A DNA stretch of 64,000 bases from positions 806,001-870,000 of the forward strand of contig NZ_CP168006.1 of assembly GCF_041521385.1 (NCBI RefSeq), read 5' to 3'. Positions 47,678 to 55,566 of the stretch are shown here, one piece after another. Below the pieces are notes generated by a model. It was not told the origin of the DNA and searched no databases. It worked only from the letters and a program-made list of their open reading frames with translations. Source of the stretch: Alcaligenes faecalis. Its GTDB lineage: Bacteria > Pseudomonadota > Gammaproteobacteria > Burkholderiales > Burkholderiaceae_B. The stretch's first letter is position 1; each line of letters opens with the position of its first letter. Both the position numbers and the translations under genes were made by a program.

Positions 47678-48922
47678 ATGACACAAACCCACGGCCGCAA
47701 GCACGCGGTTCTTACCGTGGCGATCTGCTTTCTGATCGCTGTTATCGAAGGCATGGACATTCAGGCAGCCGGTATTGCCGTTAAAGGCGTGGCGGCAGAG
47801 TTTGGACTGGATAAAACCTATCAGGGCTATTTTCTAAGCGCAGGCATTCTAGGGCTGCTGCCCGGTTCGCTGATGGGCGGACGCTGGGCCGATAAATACG
47901 GTCGCAAAGCCGTGTTGATTGCCTCGGTCGCCATCTTTGCCCTGTTTACCTTGTTCACCGCCTGGGTCAACAGTCTGGCTATTCTGTTGTTGGTGCGCTT
48001 TCTGGCCGGTGCTGGTCTGGGCGCCGCCATGCCCAACCTGATCACCTTGGCGGCCGAGTCCGTCAAGCCCGAACACCGTGCCCGCGCCGTGGGCATGATG
48101 TATGCAGGCATGCCGGTGGGCGCAGCCATCCTGTCACTGGTGGCCGCCTCCAATTTTGGGGAAAACTGGAAAAACATTTTCTATCTGGGTGGCCTGCTTC
48201 CCCTACTGGTTATCCCTGTCATGGTATGGTTCCTGCCCGAGTCACGCGAATTCTTGCATGCACGCCAGAGTCGAACCATCGTGCAGGGACGCTTCCAGGA
48301 CTTGTTCAGCAATGGTCTTGCCACCCGTACCTTGCTGTTGTGGGTCAGCTATTTCTTCACATTGATGGTGGTGTATCTGATGCTGAGCTGGTTACCCTCC
48401 CTGTTCCAGGAGCTTGGTTTTAGTCGTAAACAAGGCAGCACCGCCCAGTTCTGGTTCATGGTCAGTGCGACTGGGGGCACCGTCTTGCTGGGTTATCTGA
48501 CCGATCGCTGGAAAAAGGCGTTGGTCATTGCGCTGATGTACGGCGGTATTCTGGCCGGCTTATTAAGTCTGAACGCGGCAGCCGGTCTGGAGCAGATGTA
48601 TTGGGCCGCTGCACTGACTGGTGCGTTTGTCATCGGTTGCCAAGGTGTGCTGTATGCCTTTGGCGGCATTGTCTACCCCACCTCCGTGCGTGCCACTGGA
48701 GTCGGTACCGCCGCAGCCGTTGGCCGCATTGGTGCGACGCTGGGCCCCACCCTTGCAGGCATGTTGCTTAGTCAGGGTTATGGTGCGGCTGGTGTGATCA
48801 GTTCAGCGATTCCCTGCATTATTGTCTCTGCATTGTGCATGCTGCTGGTGGTGCGTCAGATCCGTCAGGAGCAGGCACAGGCATCCGTCGCCTCCGCCTT
48901 GCCTGCAGCGGGGAAAGCCTAG
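47678..48922 (+). CDS. mhpT: Aromatic acid:H+ symporter, MhpT-like
   Basis: A 414-residue MFS transporter of the AAHS family with 12 predicted helices. TM1 carries IEGMDIQAAGIAVKGVA, very like E. coli MhpT, and GGRWADKYGRKAV follows TM2. It probably imports phenylpropionate or related acids. GAGGAGA at 47664-47670 supports ATG 47678. It lies 141 bp after mhpE and is probably the last gene of the cluster. Confidence 0.9.
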   Translation: MTQTHGRKHAVLTVAICFLIAVIEGMDIQAAGIAVKGVAAEFGLDKTYQGYFLSAGILGLLPGSLMGGRWADKYGRKAVLIASVAIFALFTLFTAWVNSLAILLLVRFLAGAGLGAAMPNLITLAAESVKPEHRARAVGMMYAGMPVGAAILSLVAASNFGENWKNIFYLGGLLPLLVIPVMVWFLPESREFLHARQSRTIVQGRFQDLFSNGLATRTLLLWVSYFFTLMVVYLMLSWLPSLFQELGFSRKQGSTAQFWFMVSATGGTVLLGYLTDRWKKALVIALMYGGILAGLLSLNAAAGLEQMYWAAALTGAFVIGCQGVLYAFGGIVYPTSVRATGVGTAAAVGRIGATLGPTLAGMLLSQGYGAAGVISSAIPCIIVSALCMLLVVRQIRQEQAQASVASALPAAGKA

Positions 48923-48929
48923 TAACAAC

Positions 48930-48963
48930 GCGGACTGCAGACCAACACCAAGCTGTAGTCCGC
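48930..48963 (+). other. Hairpin at the 3' end of the hca-mhp cluster
   Basis: GCGGACTGCAG (48930-48940) and CTGTAGTCCGC (48953-48963) pair over 11 bp (one G-U) with a 12-nt loop, starting 7 bp after the mhpT stop. No T-run follows, so it may stabilise the 3' end or act with Rho. Confidence 0.5.
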
Positions 48964-49185
48964 ACTGCCCCCTTCCATGAGCAGCCCTTGTGCCAAGACT
49001 GCAGCCGACCAAGAGAAGGCACTCCAGACTTATCGGTGGCCATCCCTGATAAGAATGCAAACAAGAATAAAGCATGACGGGATACAATGGCCGGCTGCTA
49101 CGTTGACAGCATTTTTTACGGCCTGGCCTAACCCTTCAGCGGGAAACAAGAACAAGGCGCCTGGCCCAGCACGGAAACACGAGTG

Positions 49186-49803
49186 ATGGATACAGTCATA
49201 CTTCTTCTGATCGCCGCTATTGCCCTTCATTTTGTACGGGCACGCTATCAACGCGGGCGCATTATCTTGCTGGGCCACCATCTAAGCGGCTTTCAGCTGG
49301 AGCGTCACATGGAAACGCTCACAGACGGCTATACCCGCGCGATTGGCGAACAGGACCCCTCACGCCAACAGCAAGTTCTGGACATGTTTGCCCAGACCGA
49401 AAACGCCGTGGCTACCCAGATTCAATCCTTGGCCGACTTGCTACAAAAAGAACCGGCTGACAACACCCGTGTGGGCATGTTGCCTTTTTGCGTGCCTTAC
49501 GCGGAACGAATCATCCCGTCCATGACGCGCGACTTTCGTCAGCTTTTGCAAATTCATGCCGCCGGTTTACGTCACGTCGTCGACAATCCTGAACAACTGG
49601 CCCCCAAAAGCCGGGCCTTTCATTTGTCCGCCGAGCTGTATCTGTTTCAACATAGTTGCCACTGGTTCTGCAAGTCCCGCACCGTCGCCGATGCACGCTT
49701 GATGGCACGCCATAAAGTCACGCATCAAAAAGTGCTGGAGTCTGTCTCTGCCCAGACTCGCAACGCTTACTTACGCTGGCAACAAGGCACGGACAAGAAA
49801 TAA
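49186..49803 (+). CDS. Membrane-anchored hypothetical protein
   Basis: A 205-residue protein with one N-terminal transmembrane segment (TVILLLIAAIALHFV) and a mainly helical, charged cytoplasmic part (for example RQQQVLDMFAQTENAVATQIQSLADLLQ and SCHWFCKSRTVADARLMARH). I do not recognise a family. It stands between the hca-mhp cluster and the fimbrial locus, and a terminator begins at its stop codon. Confidence 0.6.
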   Translation: MDTVILLLIAAIALHFVRARYQRGRIILLGHHLSGFQLERHMETLTDGYTRAIGEQDPSRQQQVLDMFAQTENAVATQIQSLADLLQKEPADNTRVGMLPFCVPYAERIIPSMTRDFRQLLQIHAAGLRHVVDNPEQLAPKSRAFHLSAELYLFQHSCHWFCKSRTVADARLMARHKVTHQKVLESVSAQTRNAYLRWQQGTDKK

Positions 49804-49831
49804 AAAACGGAACCTATTGGCTCCGTTTTTT
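49802..49831. terminator. Bidirectional terminator
   Basis: AAAAAACGGA (49802-49811) and TCCGTTTTTT (49822-49831) form a 10-bp stem with a 10-nt loop. The symmetrical A- and T-runs serve both the upstream plus-strand gene and the convergent adhesin gene. Confidence 0.85.
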
Positions 49832-49843
49832 GCGTCCTGTTAA

Positions 49844-50998
49844 TCAGGGATACACAATCACAAAGGTTGCTGCCGCCTCCAGAGGCCCCGGTTTGATGTC
49901 TGCTTCAGTTTTATTCGGAAGGCGTACATACTGGGCGGTAAAACCAGTGGAAAGCGTCGCCCCGTCTGTCGTTGCCGGTCCCACGGAAGGCGCATAACGC
50001 GGCGGCACCCAAGAGCCTGAAGGGGGTGGCCCAAACGGCACGGGATCATACTCACCACGATGAAACAGACGGATACCCACTGCCGGGTTACTCGTCAACA
50101 AATAGTCTTTAGTCGTTGCCATATCCCGGGTGTCAGTGAAGTAAAAACTCAACTTGGTGTCTTTCGTACAGCCTGTTCCCTCAATGAGAAAGTAGTTCTG
50201 CCCTGCCTCTCCAGAGGGTCGAAGGGTACTGGTCGGCGGAATCTGACCAGGATCAACTGGTCCCAGGGCAACGCTTTGCGTCAAGGTACTGGTCGAGAAC
50301 TTGCAACTTGGCAAGGCAGGTTTGGGTAATTCGGGAACTTGCACGGTGCCGGTCAACGCCGCCATGGGGTCTAGATAGCCATCAAGACAGAGCTGAGGGA
50401 TGTTTGTACCCTTTTGATTGGATGTCAGCACTCGAACTTTATTTACCTCAGTAAAGGTCAACTTGCCACCCTTGTATACCGTTTCATCAATCACGACCAG
50501 TTCAAAGCTATAAAACTGGGTCAGTGTGTAATTAACCGCGGTCCGCGCCTGAAGCATGGATGTCCACTGAGTACTGGAAATAATGGTTCCTGCTGGCGCA
50601 CCCGGGCCTGTTGGTGTCAAACCAACAGTCGAGGAGTACCCCGACCAGCGCACAATCAAACCCAGTCCAGGCATACCGCTCAAGGGGACAGCCCTATAAG
50701 GATTACTCACTAACTGCCCGTTAGCATCAACCCTAATCGTTTCCCCATGGGCAATGGGTACGTAGTACTGGGCGTAAGCGGACGTGCGCCCCACAATATC
50801 GCCATTCTTAAAGACACTGCCACTCGGAGCCATGCTCCAGCTTGTACTGGGTGTCAGGTCACGGGATCTGAAACAGCTCGCCGACTGAGCTTGAACCTGA
50901 CTTGCCCCGATCAGCAGAACAACAGGCAGCACCAGCGCGCTGCTGCCCCCCAACCGCCGGCCTGACAAACCCTGCCGCTTGAATAGAAGGTTCCACAT
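49844..50998 (-). CDS. Fimbrial tip adhesin-like protein
   Basis: About 384 residues from ATG 50998, which has GAGGAG six bases upstream. A signal peptide (ALVLPVVLLIGASQVQAQ) precedes a roughly 200-residue N-terminal domain with few cysteines and a C-terminal pilin-like domain. The pilin domain has a cysteine pair (LPSCKFSTSTLTQSVALGPV and EGTGCTKDT) and a pilin-type last strand (AAATFVIVYP). This two-domain layout is that of chaperone-usher tip adhesins such as FimH or Bordetella FimD. Unusually it is transcribed away from fimA, across a 384-bp AT-rich gap. The receptor is unknown. Confidence 0.78.
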   Translation of the reverse strand: MWNLLFKRQGLSGRRLGGSSALVLPVVLLIGASQVQAQSASCFRSRDLTPSTSWSMAPSGSVFKNGDIVGRTSAYAQYYVPIAHGETIRVDANGQLVSNPYRAVPLSGMPGLGLIVRWSGYSSTVGLTPTGPGAPAGTIISSTQWTSMLQARTAVNYTLTQFYSFELVVIDETVYKGGKLTFTEVNKVRVLTSNQKGTNIPQLCLDGYLDPMAALTGTVQVPELPKPALPSCKFSTSTLTQSVALGPVDPGQIPPTSTLRPSGEAGQNYFLIEGTGCTKDTKLSFYFTDTRDMATTKDYLLTSNPAVGIRLFHRGEYDPVPFGPPPSGSWVPPRYAPSVGPATTDGATLSTGFTAQYVRLPNKTEADIKPGPLEAAATFVIVYP

Positions 50999-51088
50999 AT
51001 CACGCTCCTCATTCATCAAAATTCATTTTTGGGCCCTATATGGCCCCTTTGAAGATGGAATTTTAGAAGCGCAACTTCTTTAATTATT

Positions 51089-51102
51089 TAAGATTATTCC
51101 GA
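51089..51102 (+). promoter_or_regulatory. RcsAB-box-like site near the adhesin gene
   Basis: TAAGATTATTCCGA matches the RcsAB box TAAGAATATTCCTA at 12 of 14 positions. It lies 91 bp upstream of the adhesin start in a strongly AT-rich divergent region (50999-51382). It is a candidate target of the RcsB-like regulator encoded at 61608-62267. Confidence 0.5.
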
Positions 51103-51183
51103 GAGTAATTTTTAAGCTTCATTAAAAATACGAATTTAACCAAACCCAATCGTCAAAAATCGCAAAGCCAGCAAACAAGCCGC

Positions 51184-51213
51184 TTGACAGAGAAGCTAAT
51201 TAAAAAATAAATC
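51184..51213 (+). promoter_or_regulatory. Candidate fimA promoter
   Basis: A perfect -35 TTGACA (51184-51189) is followed after 17-18 bp by the weak -10 candidates ATAAAT or TAAATC. It would leave a leader of about 165 nt before fimA. The weak -10 would suit an activated promoter, although the RcsAB-like box at 51238 lies downstream of it. Confidence 0.35.
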
Positions 51214-51237
51214 CTCTCAATTCACAAAACCTCATTT

Positions 51238-51251
51238 TAAGAATAGTCCTA
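51238..51251 (+). promoter_or_regulatory. RcsAB-box-like site upstream of fimA
   Basis: TAAGAATAGTCCTA matches the RcsAB consensus TAAGAATATTCCTA at 13 of 14 positions, differing only at position 9. It is 132 bp upstream of the fimA start. Given the RcsB-like response regulator at the other end of the same locus, this is a strong candidate binding site. Confidence 0.6.
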
Positions 51252-51382
51252 AATCTTTTCCCCAATTGATTTCCTAAACTTCAATTGTGCCCAAACAGAG
51301 CACATACCTGGGAACCTTAGAGCGCCCCAAGGCGTACAACAAGGTTGCTTCGTTTGTCCAACAATCGGAAGTCAAATCAATC

Positions 51383-51946
51383 ATGAAAAAGATCCTTTTC
51401 GGCCTCACCATCCTTTCCGCTTTCGCTGCAGCCGGTGCTCAGGCTGAACCCACCATTGGTGCCCGCGGCAACATCAGCTTTATCGGCAGCATCAACGCTG
51501 ACAGTTGCACTGTGCGTTCCCCTGGTGCATCCAGCTCCGGTGCCAACATGCTGGTCGACATGGGCCCGGTCTCGGCCAAGACGCTGGGCACCGAAGCCCA
51601 GCCAGCGACCTCTGCGGGTGGCATCACAGCCTTCTCCAAGAACATCGACATGCAAATCGAATGTGCCACCGGCACTAAAGTTGAGTTGAAGCTGGCTCCT
51701 ACCGCTACCTCCGGCAAGGGTATTGCGGTCACTGGCGGCGCCCAGAACGTGCAGATCATGCTGGTCAGCGACCAGAATATTCTGGACTTCAGCAGTGGCT
51801 CGACCACACTGGACGCTCCTTACGTTGACGGCGCCATCAATATCCCTCTGACCGCCTACTACACCCGTAAGGCCGGTGCTGAAGTGGCTGATGTAGTCGG
51901 TGGCCAAGCCAACGCTACCGTTGCCTACGAGCTGTCTTACGAATAA
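51383..51946 (+). CDS. fimA: Major fimbrial subunit (chaperone-usher pilin)
   Basis: A 187-residue pilin. The signal peptide is MKKILFGLTILSAFAAAGAQA. The mature part has the N-terminal donor strand region (ARGNISFIGSINADSCTV), a cysteine pair (DSCTV and IECATG) and a C-terminal pilin strand (NATVAYELSYE). It should polymerise by donor-strand exchange at the outer membrane. An upstream in-frame start (51287) would bury the signal peptide, so ATG 51383 is used. It heads the operon with chaperone and usher. The symbol is generic. Confidence 0.88.
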   Translation: MKKILFGLTILSAFAAAGAQAEPTIGARGNISFIGSINADSCTVRSPGASSSGANMLVDMGPVSAKTLGTEAQPATSAGGITAFSKNIDMQIECATGTKVELKLAPTATSGKGIAVTGGAQNVQIMLVSDQNILDFSSGSTTLDAPYVDGAINIPLTAYYTRKAGAEVADVVGGQANATVAYELSYE

Positions 51947-52011
51947 GACCGCCTAAGCCTCTCGCGAAGGGGATCCCCTTCGCCAGCCTCACCCCTCAAG
52001 GAGAATGAACC

Positions 52012-52767
52012 ATGTCCGTCTTAACCTTCAAGAAACTGGCTTTCGGGTGTCTCAGCCTTGGCGCTGCGCTGTTGAGCAGCCAGGCACACGCCTCGATCTC
52101 CTTGAGCGGTACTCGTTTGATCCTGCCCGAGAAACAACAAGAAGCCTCCATCGTGGTTCGCAACGACAATTCGCCCATCCTGGTTCAATCCTGGCTGGAA
52201 ACGAATACCGATCACGATCACGCTGAACTGCCTTTTGCCATAACCCCGGCCTTGGTCAAAGTTGCGCCAAACGGTCAACAGGTGATGCGCGTGCTCTATG
52301 CCGGTGGTGATCAAGGCCTGCCCCGCGACCGCGAAACCGTGCTTTGGCTGAACATCCAGGAGATCCCTCAACAAGGGCCCGGTGAGAACCAGCTACAGAT
52401 TGCCATTCGCCAACGCATCAAATTATTTTTCCGTCCTGACGGGCTGCCTGGTTCGGCAGAACAGGCCCCTACCCAGTTGCAGTGGTCTGTGGTGAGCAGT
52501 CAAGGCAAACCCATGCTGGAGATTCACAATCCCAGCGCCTACCACGTGTCCATGTCCACCCTGCGCAGCGCCAAGGGCCAGGAAATGGAAGACCCCGGCA
52601 TGATTGCCCCCGGCCAGACTCGTCTGCTGCCACTGGGCCGCTCGGGTACCCAGGACACCTTGCAATTTCGCGCTATCAGCGACTACGGCAGTGCCGACCC
52701 ATATGAAGTGCGCCTGAACGGCCAGACCAAAGTTCAGGGTCGTGCCTTGAGCACCGACACACCATAA
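52012..52767 (+). CDS. Periplasmic fimbrial chaperone (PapD-like)
   Basis: A 251-residue protein with a signal peptide ending near SSQAHA and two Ig-like domains. It has the family pattern GTRLILPEKQQEASIVVRND (N-terminal strand), ETVLWLNIQEIP (chaperone signature region) and IRQRIKLFFRP with the conserved lysine that anchors pilin C-termini. It caps FimA and the adhesin in the periplasm and delivers them to the usher. Confidence 0.92.
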   Translation: MSVLTFKKLAFGCLSLGAALLSSQAHASISLSGTRLILPEKQQEASIVVRNDNSPILVQSWLETNTDHDHAELPFAITPALVKVAPNGQQVMRVLYAGGDQGLPRDRETVLWLNIQEIPQQGPGENQLQIAIRQRIKLFFRPDGLPGSAEQAPTQLQWSVVSSQGKPMLEIHNPSAYHVSMSTLRSAKGQEMEDPGMIAPGQTRLLPLGRSGTQDTLQFRAISDYGSADPYEVRLNGQTKVQGRALSTDTP

Positions 52768-52893
52768 GACAGCGGCGCCGCGCGCCGCCTCCCCCCGCCT
52801 CACGTCTGACCCTTTCGGCTACTGGCATCTGGCCAGTAGCAGGAGCCCTTGCACGTTTTCAAATCGTCAATCACGCCCCCTGGGTGCAGAGTC

Positions 52894-55566
52894 ATGTTCA
52901 CAAAAAACCATCTGTTCTGCCAACGCATGCGCCCCATCAGCCGCCAGCCACTGGCCGCCTTGCGACTTGCCTTGCTGCCTAGCATGGTGATTGCGGCTTG
53001 CTCCGCTCAGGCCCAAACAAACACAATTACCATCCCCGCCCCCGAAGAGAAGCAGGTCGAGGCTGTTCAAGTGGCCGCCCTGGATGCGTCTGAAACCATG
53101 GGTTTCAACATAGCCTTTCTGCAAGGCAACGCCTCCACTGCGGACCTGCGCACCCTGCTCTCGAACAGCAATGTGTCCGAAGGCGTGCAACGCGTGGACT
53201 TGTATGTGAACCAGCAGCGCACCGGACGACGCGACATCACCTTCAAGCGCAACCCACGCACCGACGAGAACGAGCCCTGCTTCAATCAGGAAATGCTTGA
53301 TCAGGTCGGGATTGACATGAGCAAGCTGCCCGCCCCGGTATCGGCGCAAGCCACTTGTCTGCGCCTGCCCGAGATCGTGCCTGACGCCACAGTGGTGTAT
53401 GAAAGCGCCCAGCTGCGTTTGATGCTGAGCATTCCACAAATCTATCTAAACCCCAGCAAACGCGGCTATGTAGACCCCTCACTGTGGGACTCAGGCCAGA
53501 CCGCAGCCTTTGTAAATTATGGCGTCAATGTGCGCCGTGACCAGAGCAAGGGCATGTCCGCCACCAATAACATCAGCGCAGACCTGCGCATGGGCGTGAA
53601 CATTGGCTCCTGGCGTATCCGCAACAACTCCTACTACAACTCGGGCACCCACCGTTCCAGCACCTTTACCAGCCAGAACACCTATGCCCAGCGCGACATC
53701 GTCTCCCTGAAAAGTCAGTTGGTAGCCGGTCAAACCTATACTCGTTCGCCACTTTTTGACAGTGTGCGCTTTCTGGGTGTGCAAATGTTGTCCGATGACG
53801 CCATGCGCCCGGACAGCGAGCAAGGCTATGCACCTGTCATCCGTGGCACAGCCGAGAGCAATGCCACCGTGGAAGTGCGCCAGAACGGCTATGTGATCTA
53901 CACCACCAACGTGGCACCCGGCCCTTTTGCGATCAGTGATCTGTCTCCTTCGGGCTCGAATGGCGATCTGGAAATCACCATTATCGAAGCCGATGGCTCG
54001 CGCCGCATCTTGCGCCAGGCTTTTTCCGCTCCCCCCTTGATGGTGCGCGAAGGCCGCCTGAGCTATGACATGGCCGCCGGTCAGGTACGCCTGAACGACG
54101 ATATGCAGGAGCGCCCCCACTTTGTCAGCGGCTCCATGCTGTATGGCGTCAGCACCAACACCACCCTGGCCGCGGGTGTACAGGTCTCCAAGGATTTCAA
54201 CGCCTATTCTTTGGGTGTAGGCATGAATACCCAACTGGGCGCAGTCTCGCTGGATGCAACTCGCTCCACCAGCCGCATCCAGGGGCAGCAATCCCAGGGC
54301 ACCAGCATGAACATGCGATACAGCAAGTTCATCGAAGCCACGGGCTCGAATGTGTCCATCAATATGCGTCACGACCTGAGCCGTGGCTATCGCACCCTGG
54401 CCGACCACATCAACGCCAGCCAAGCCCCTTCGCACCTGCGTCTGGAGACTCAGCGCGACTCGCGGCAGCGTATTGATGCCAACATCAGCCAGCCCGTGGG
54501 TGGCGGCAATATGTACCTGAACGCCTCCTACAACAAGAACTGGGACAACCAATCTTCCAACAGCTTGTCGGTGGGCTATAGCAACCATATCGGCAAGGTG
54601 AACTACAACCTGTCCTACACCCGTACCCGCAACCTGCAATCCTCGTTCGGTCCTTCGCGTTCGCATGACAACGCCATCATGCTGACCCTGAGCATTCCTC
54701 TGGGTAGCGGCCCGAACGCGCCACAAAGCTTTACTACCGTCAACCACGACAATACCGGCAATGCAGTCCAGGCCGGTGCCAGCGGCCTGCTGCCTACCAA
54801 ACGCGAAATCAGCTATGCCGTTGCCGGTGGCCGCACGGCCTCCGGAGAAAGCACGGCATCGGTCAACATCGGCACCACCACCTCCTTTGCCCGTATGAAT
54901 GCTGGCTATTCCTACGGCAATCGACACAACTCCGGCAACTTCTCGGCCAATGGCTCCTTTGTGGCGCACAGTGGCGGCGTCAACCTGGGGCAGGCTCTGG
55001 GCGAGACCATCATGCTGGCCAAGGTGGAACCGCCTGTTGCGGGCGTTGGCGTGTCCAGCCACGCCGGGGTCAAGACCGGCTCGAACGGCTACGCCATCAT
55101 CCCCAATGCAACCCCCTACCGCAGCAACCACGTCAGCCTGGATACACGTAACGCTCCGAAAAACGCCGAGTTCAACAACGCGGTGCAGCAAATCGTGCCT
55201 ACCCGTGGCGCTGTTGCTCTGGCTACCTTCAAGGCCGAAGTCGGCTACCGCGTGCAGTTTGAACTGCGCGACGAACAAGGTACGTCCCTGCCCTTTGGTG
55301 CCATGGTTCGCGATGCCTCCGGCCAGCAACTGGGCATGACCGACCCGCGTGGCCGCATTCTGACCATGGTGTCACCCGAACAAATGCGCGGCCATCTGGA
55401 TATCAGCCGTGACGGCCAGTTGTGCCGCGCTCGCTACGAGTTGTCCGAAAGTGCAGAAAGCCTGAACTATCAGTTGGTCCGCCTGAACTGCATCAAGCGT
55501 GACCCCGACCCCATGCTGCCAGACAACCTTGCTCAACAAGGCACGGCACAAGACGCCGCGGTATGA
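52894..55566 (+). CDS. Fimbrial outer-membrane usher
   Basis: About 890 residues. It has a signal sequence (LALLPSMVIAACSAQAQ), the usher N-terminal domain (FNIAFLQGNASTADL), the 24-strand barrel with plug (GYVDPSLWDSGQTAAFVNYGVN near the barrel start; YAPVIRGTAESNATVEVRQNG at the plug) and C-terminal domains ending near DGQLCRARYEL. The usher secretes and assembles subunits at the outer membrane. The start is uncertain: ATG 52894, or ATG 52927 closer to the signal core. Its stop overlaps the next kinase gene by 4 bp. Confidence 0.9.
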   Translation: MFTKNHLFCQRMRPISRQPLAALRLALLPSMVIAACSAQAQTNTITIPAPEEKQVEAVQVAALDASETMGFNIAFLQGNASTADLRTLLSNSNVSEGVQRVDLYVNQQRTGRRDITFKRNPRTDENEPCFNQEMLDQVGIDMSKLPAPVSAQATCLRLPEIVPDATVVYESAQLRLMLSIPQIYLNPSKRGYVDPSLWDSGQTAAFVNYGVNVRRDQSKGMSATNNISADLRMGVNIGSWRIRNNSYYNSGTHRSSTFTSQNTYAQRDIVSLKSQLVAGQTYTRSPLFDSVRFLGVQMLSDDAMRPDSEQGYAPVIRGTAESNATVEVRQNGYVIYTTNVAPGPFAISDLSPSGSNGDLEITIIEADGSRRILRQAFSAPPLMVREGRLSYDMAAGQVRLNDDMQERPHFVSGSMLYGVSTNTTLAAGVQVSKDFNAYSLGVGMNTQLGAVSLDATRSTSRIQGQQSQGTSMNMRYSKFIEATGSNVSINMRHDLSRGYRTLADHINASQAPSHLRLETQRDSRQRIDANISQPVGGGNMYLNASYNKNWDNQSSNSLSVGYSNHIGKVNYNLSYTRTRNLQSSFGPSRSHDNAIMLTLSIPLGSGPNAPQSFTTVNHDNTGNAVQAGASGLLPTKREISYAVAGGRTASGESTASVNIGTTTSFARMNAGYSYGNRHNSGNFSANGSFVAHSGGVNLGQALGETIMLAKVEPPVAGVGVSSHAGVKTGSNGYAIIPNATPYRSNHVSLDTRNAPKNAEFNNAVQQIVPTRGAVALATFKAEVGYRVQFELRDEQGTSLPFGAMVRDASGQQLGMTDPRGRILTMVSPEQMRGHLDISRDGQLCRARYELSESAESLNYQLVRLNCIKRDPDPMLPDNLAQQGTAQDAAV

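Noticed and set aside
51020..51382. Phase-variable homopolymer tract as in Bordetella fim promoters
   Set aside because: The region is AT-rich, but no long poly-C or poly-G tract and no invertible repeat pair was seen.
53491..55329. Long minus-strand open frame (about 612 codons) inside the usher gene
   Set aside because: It is antisense to a clear usher, has no signal, domain or start context, and reflects codon bias in GC-rich DNA.
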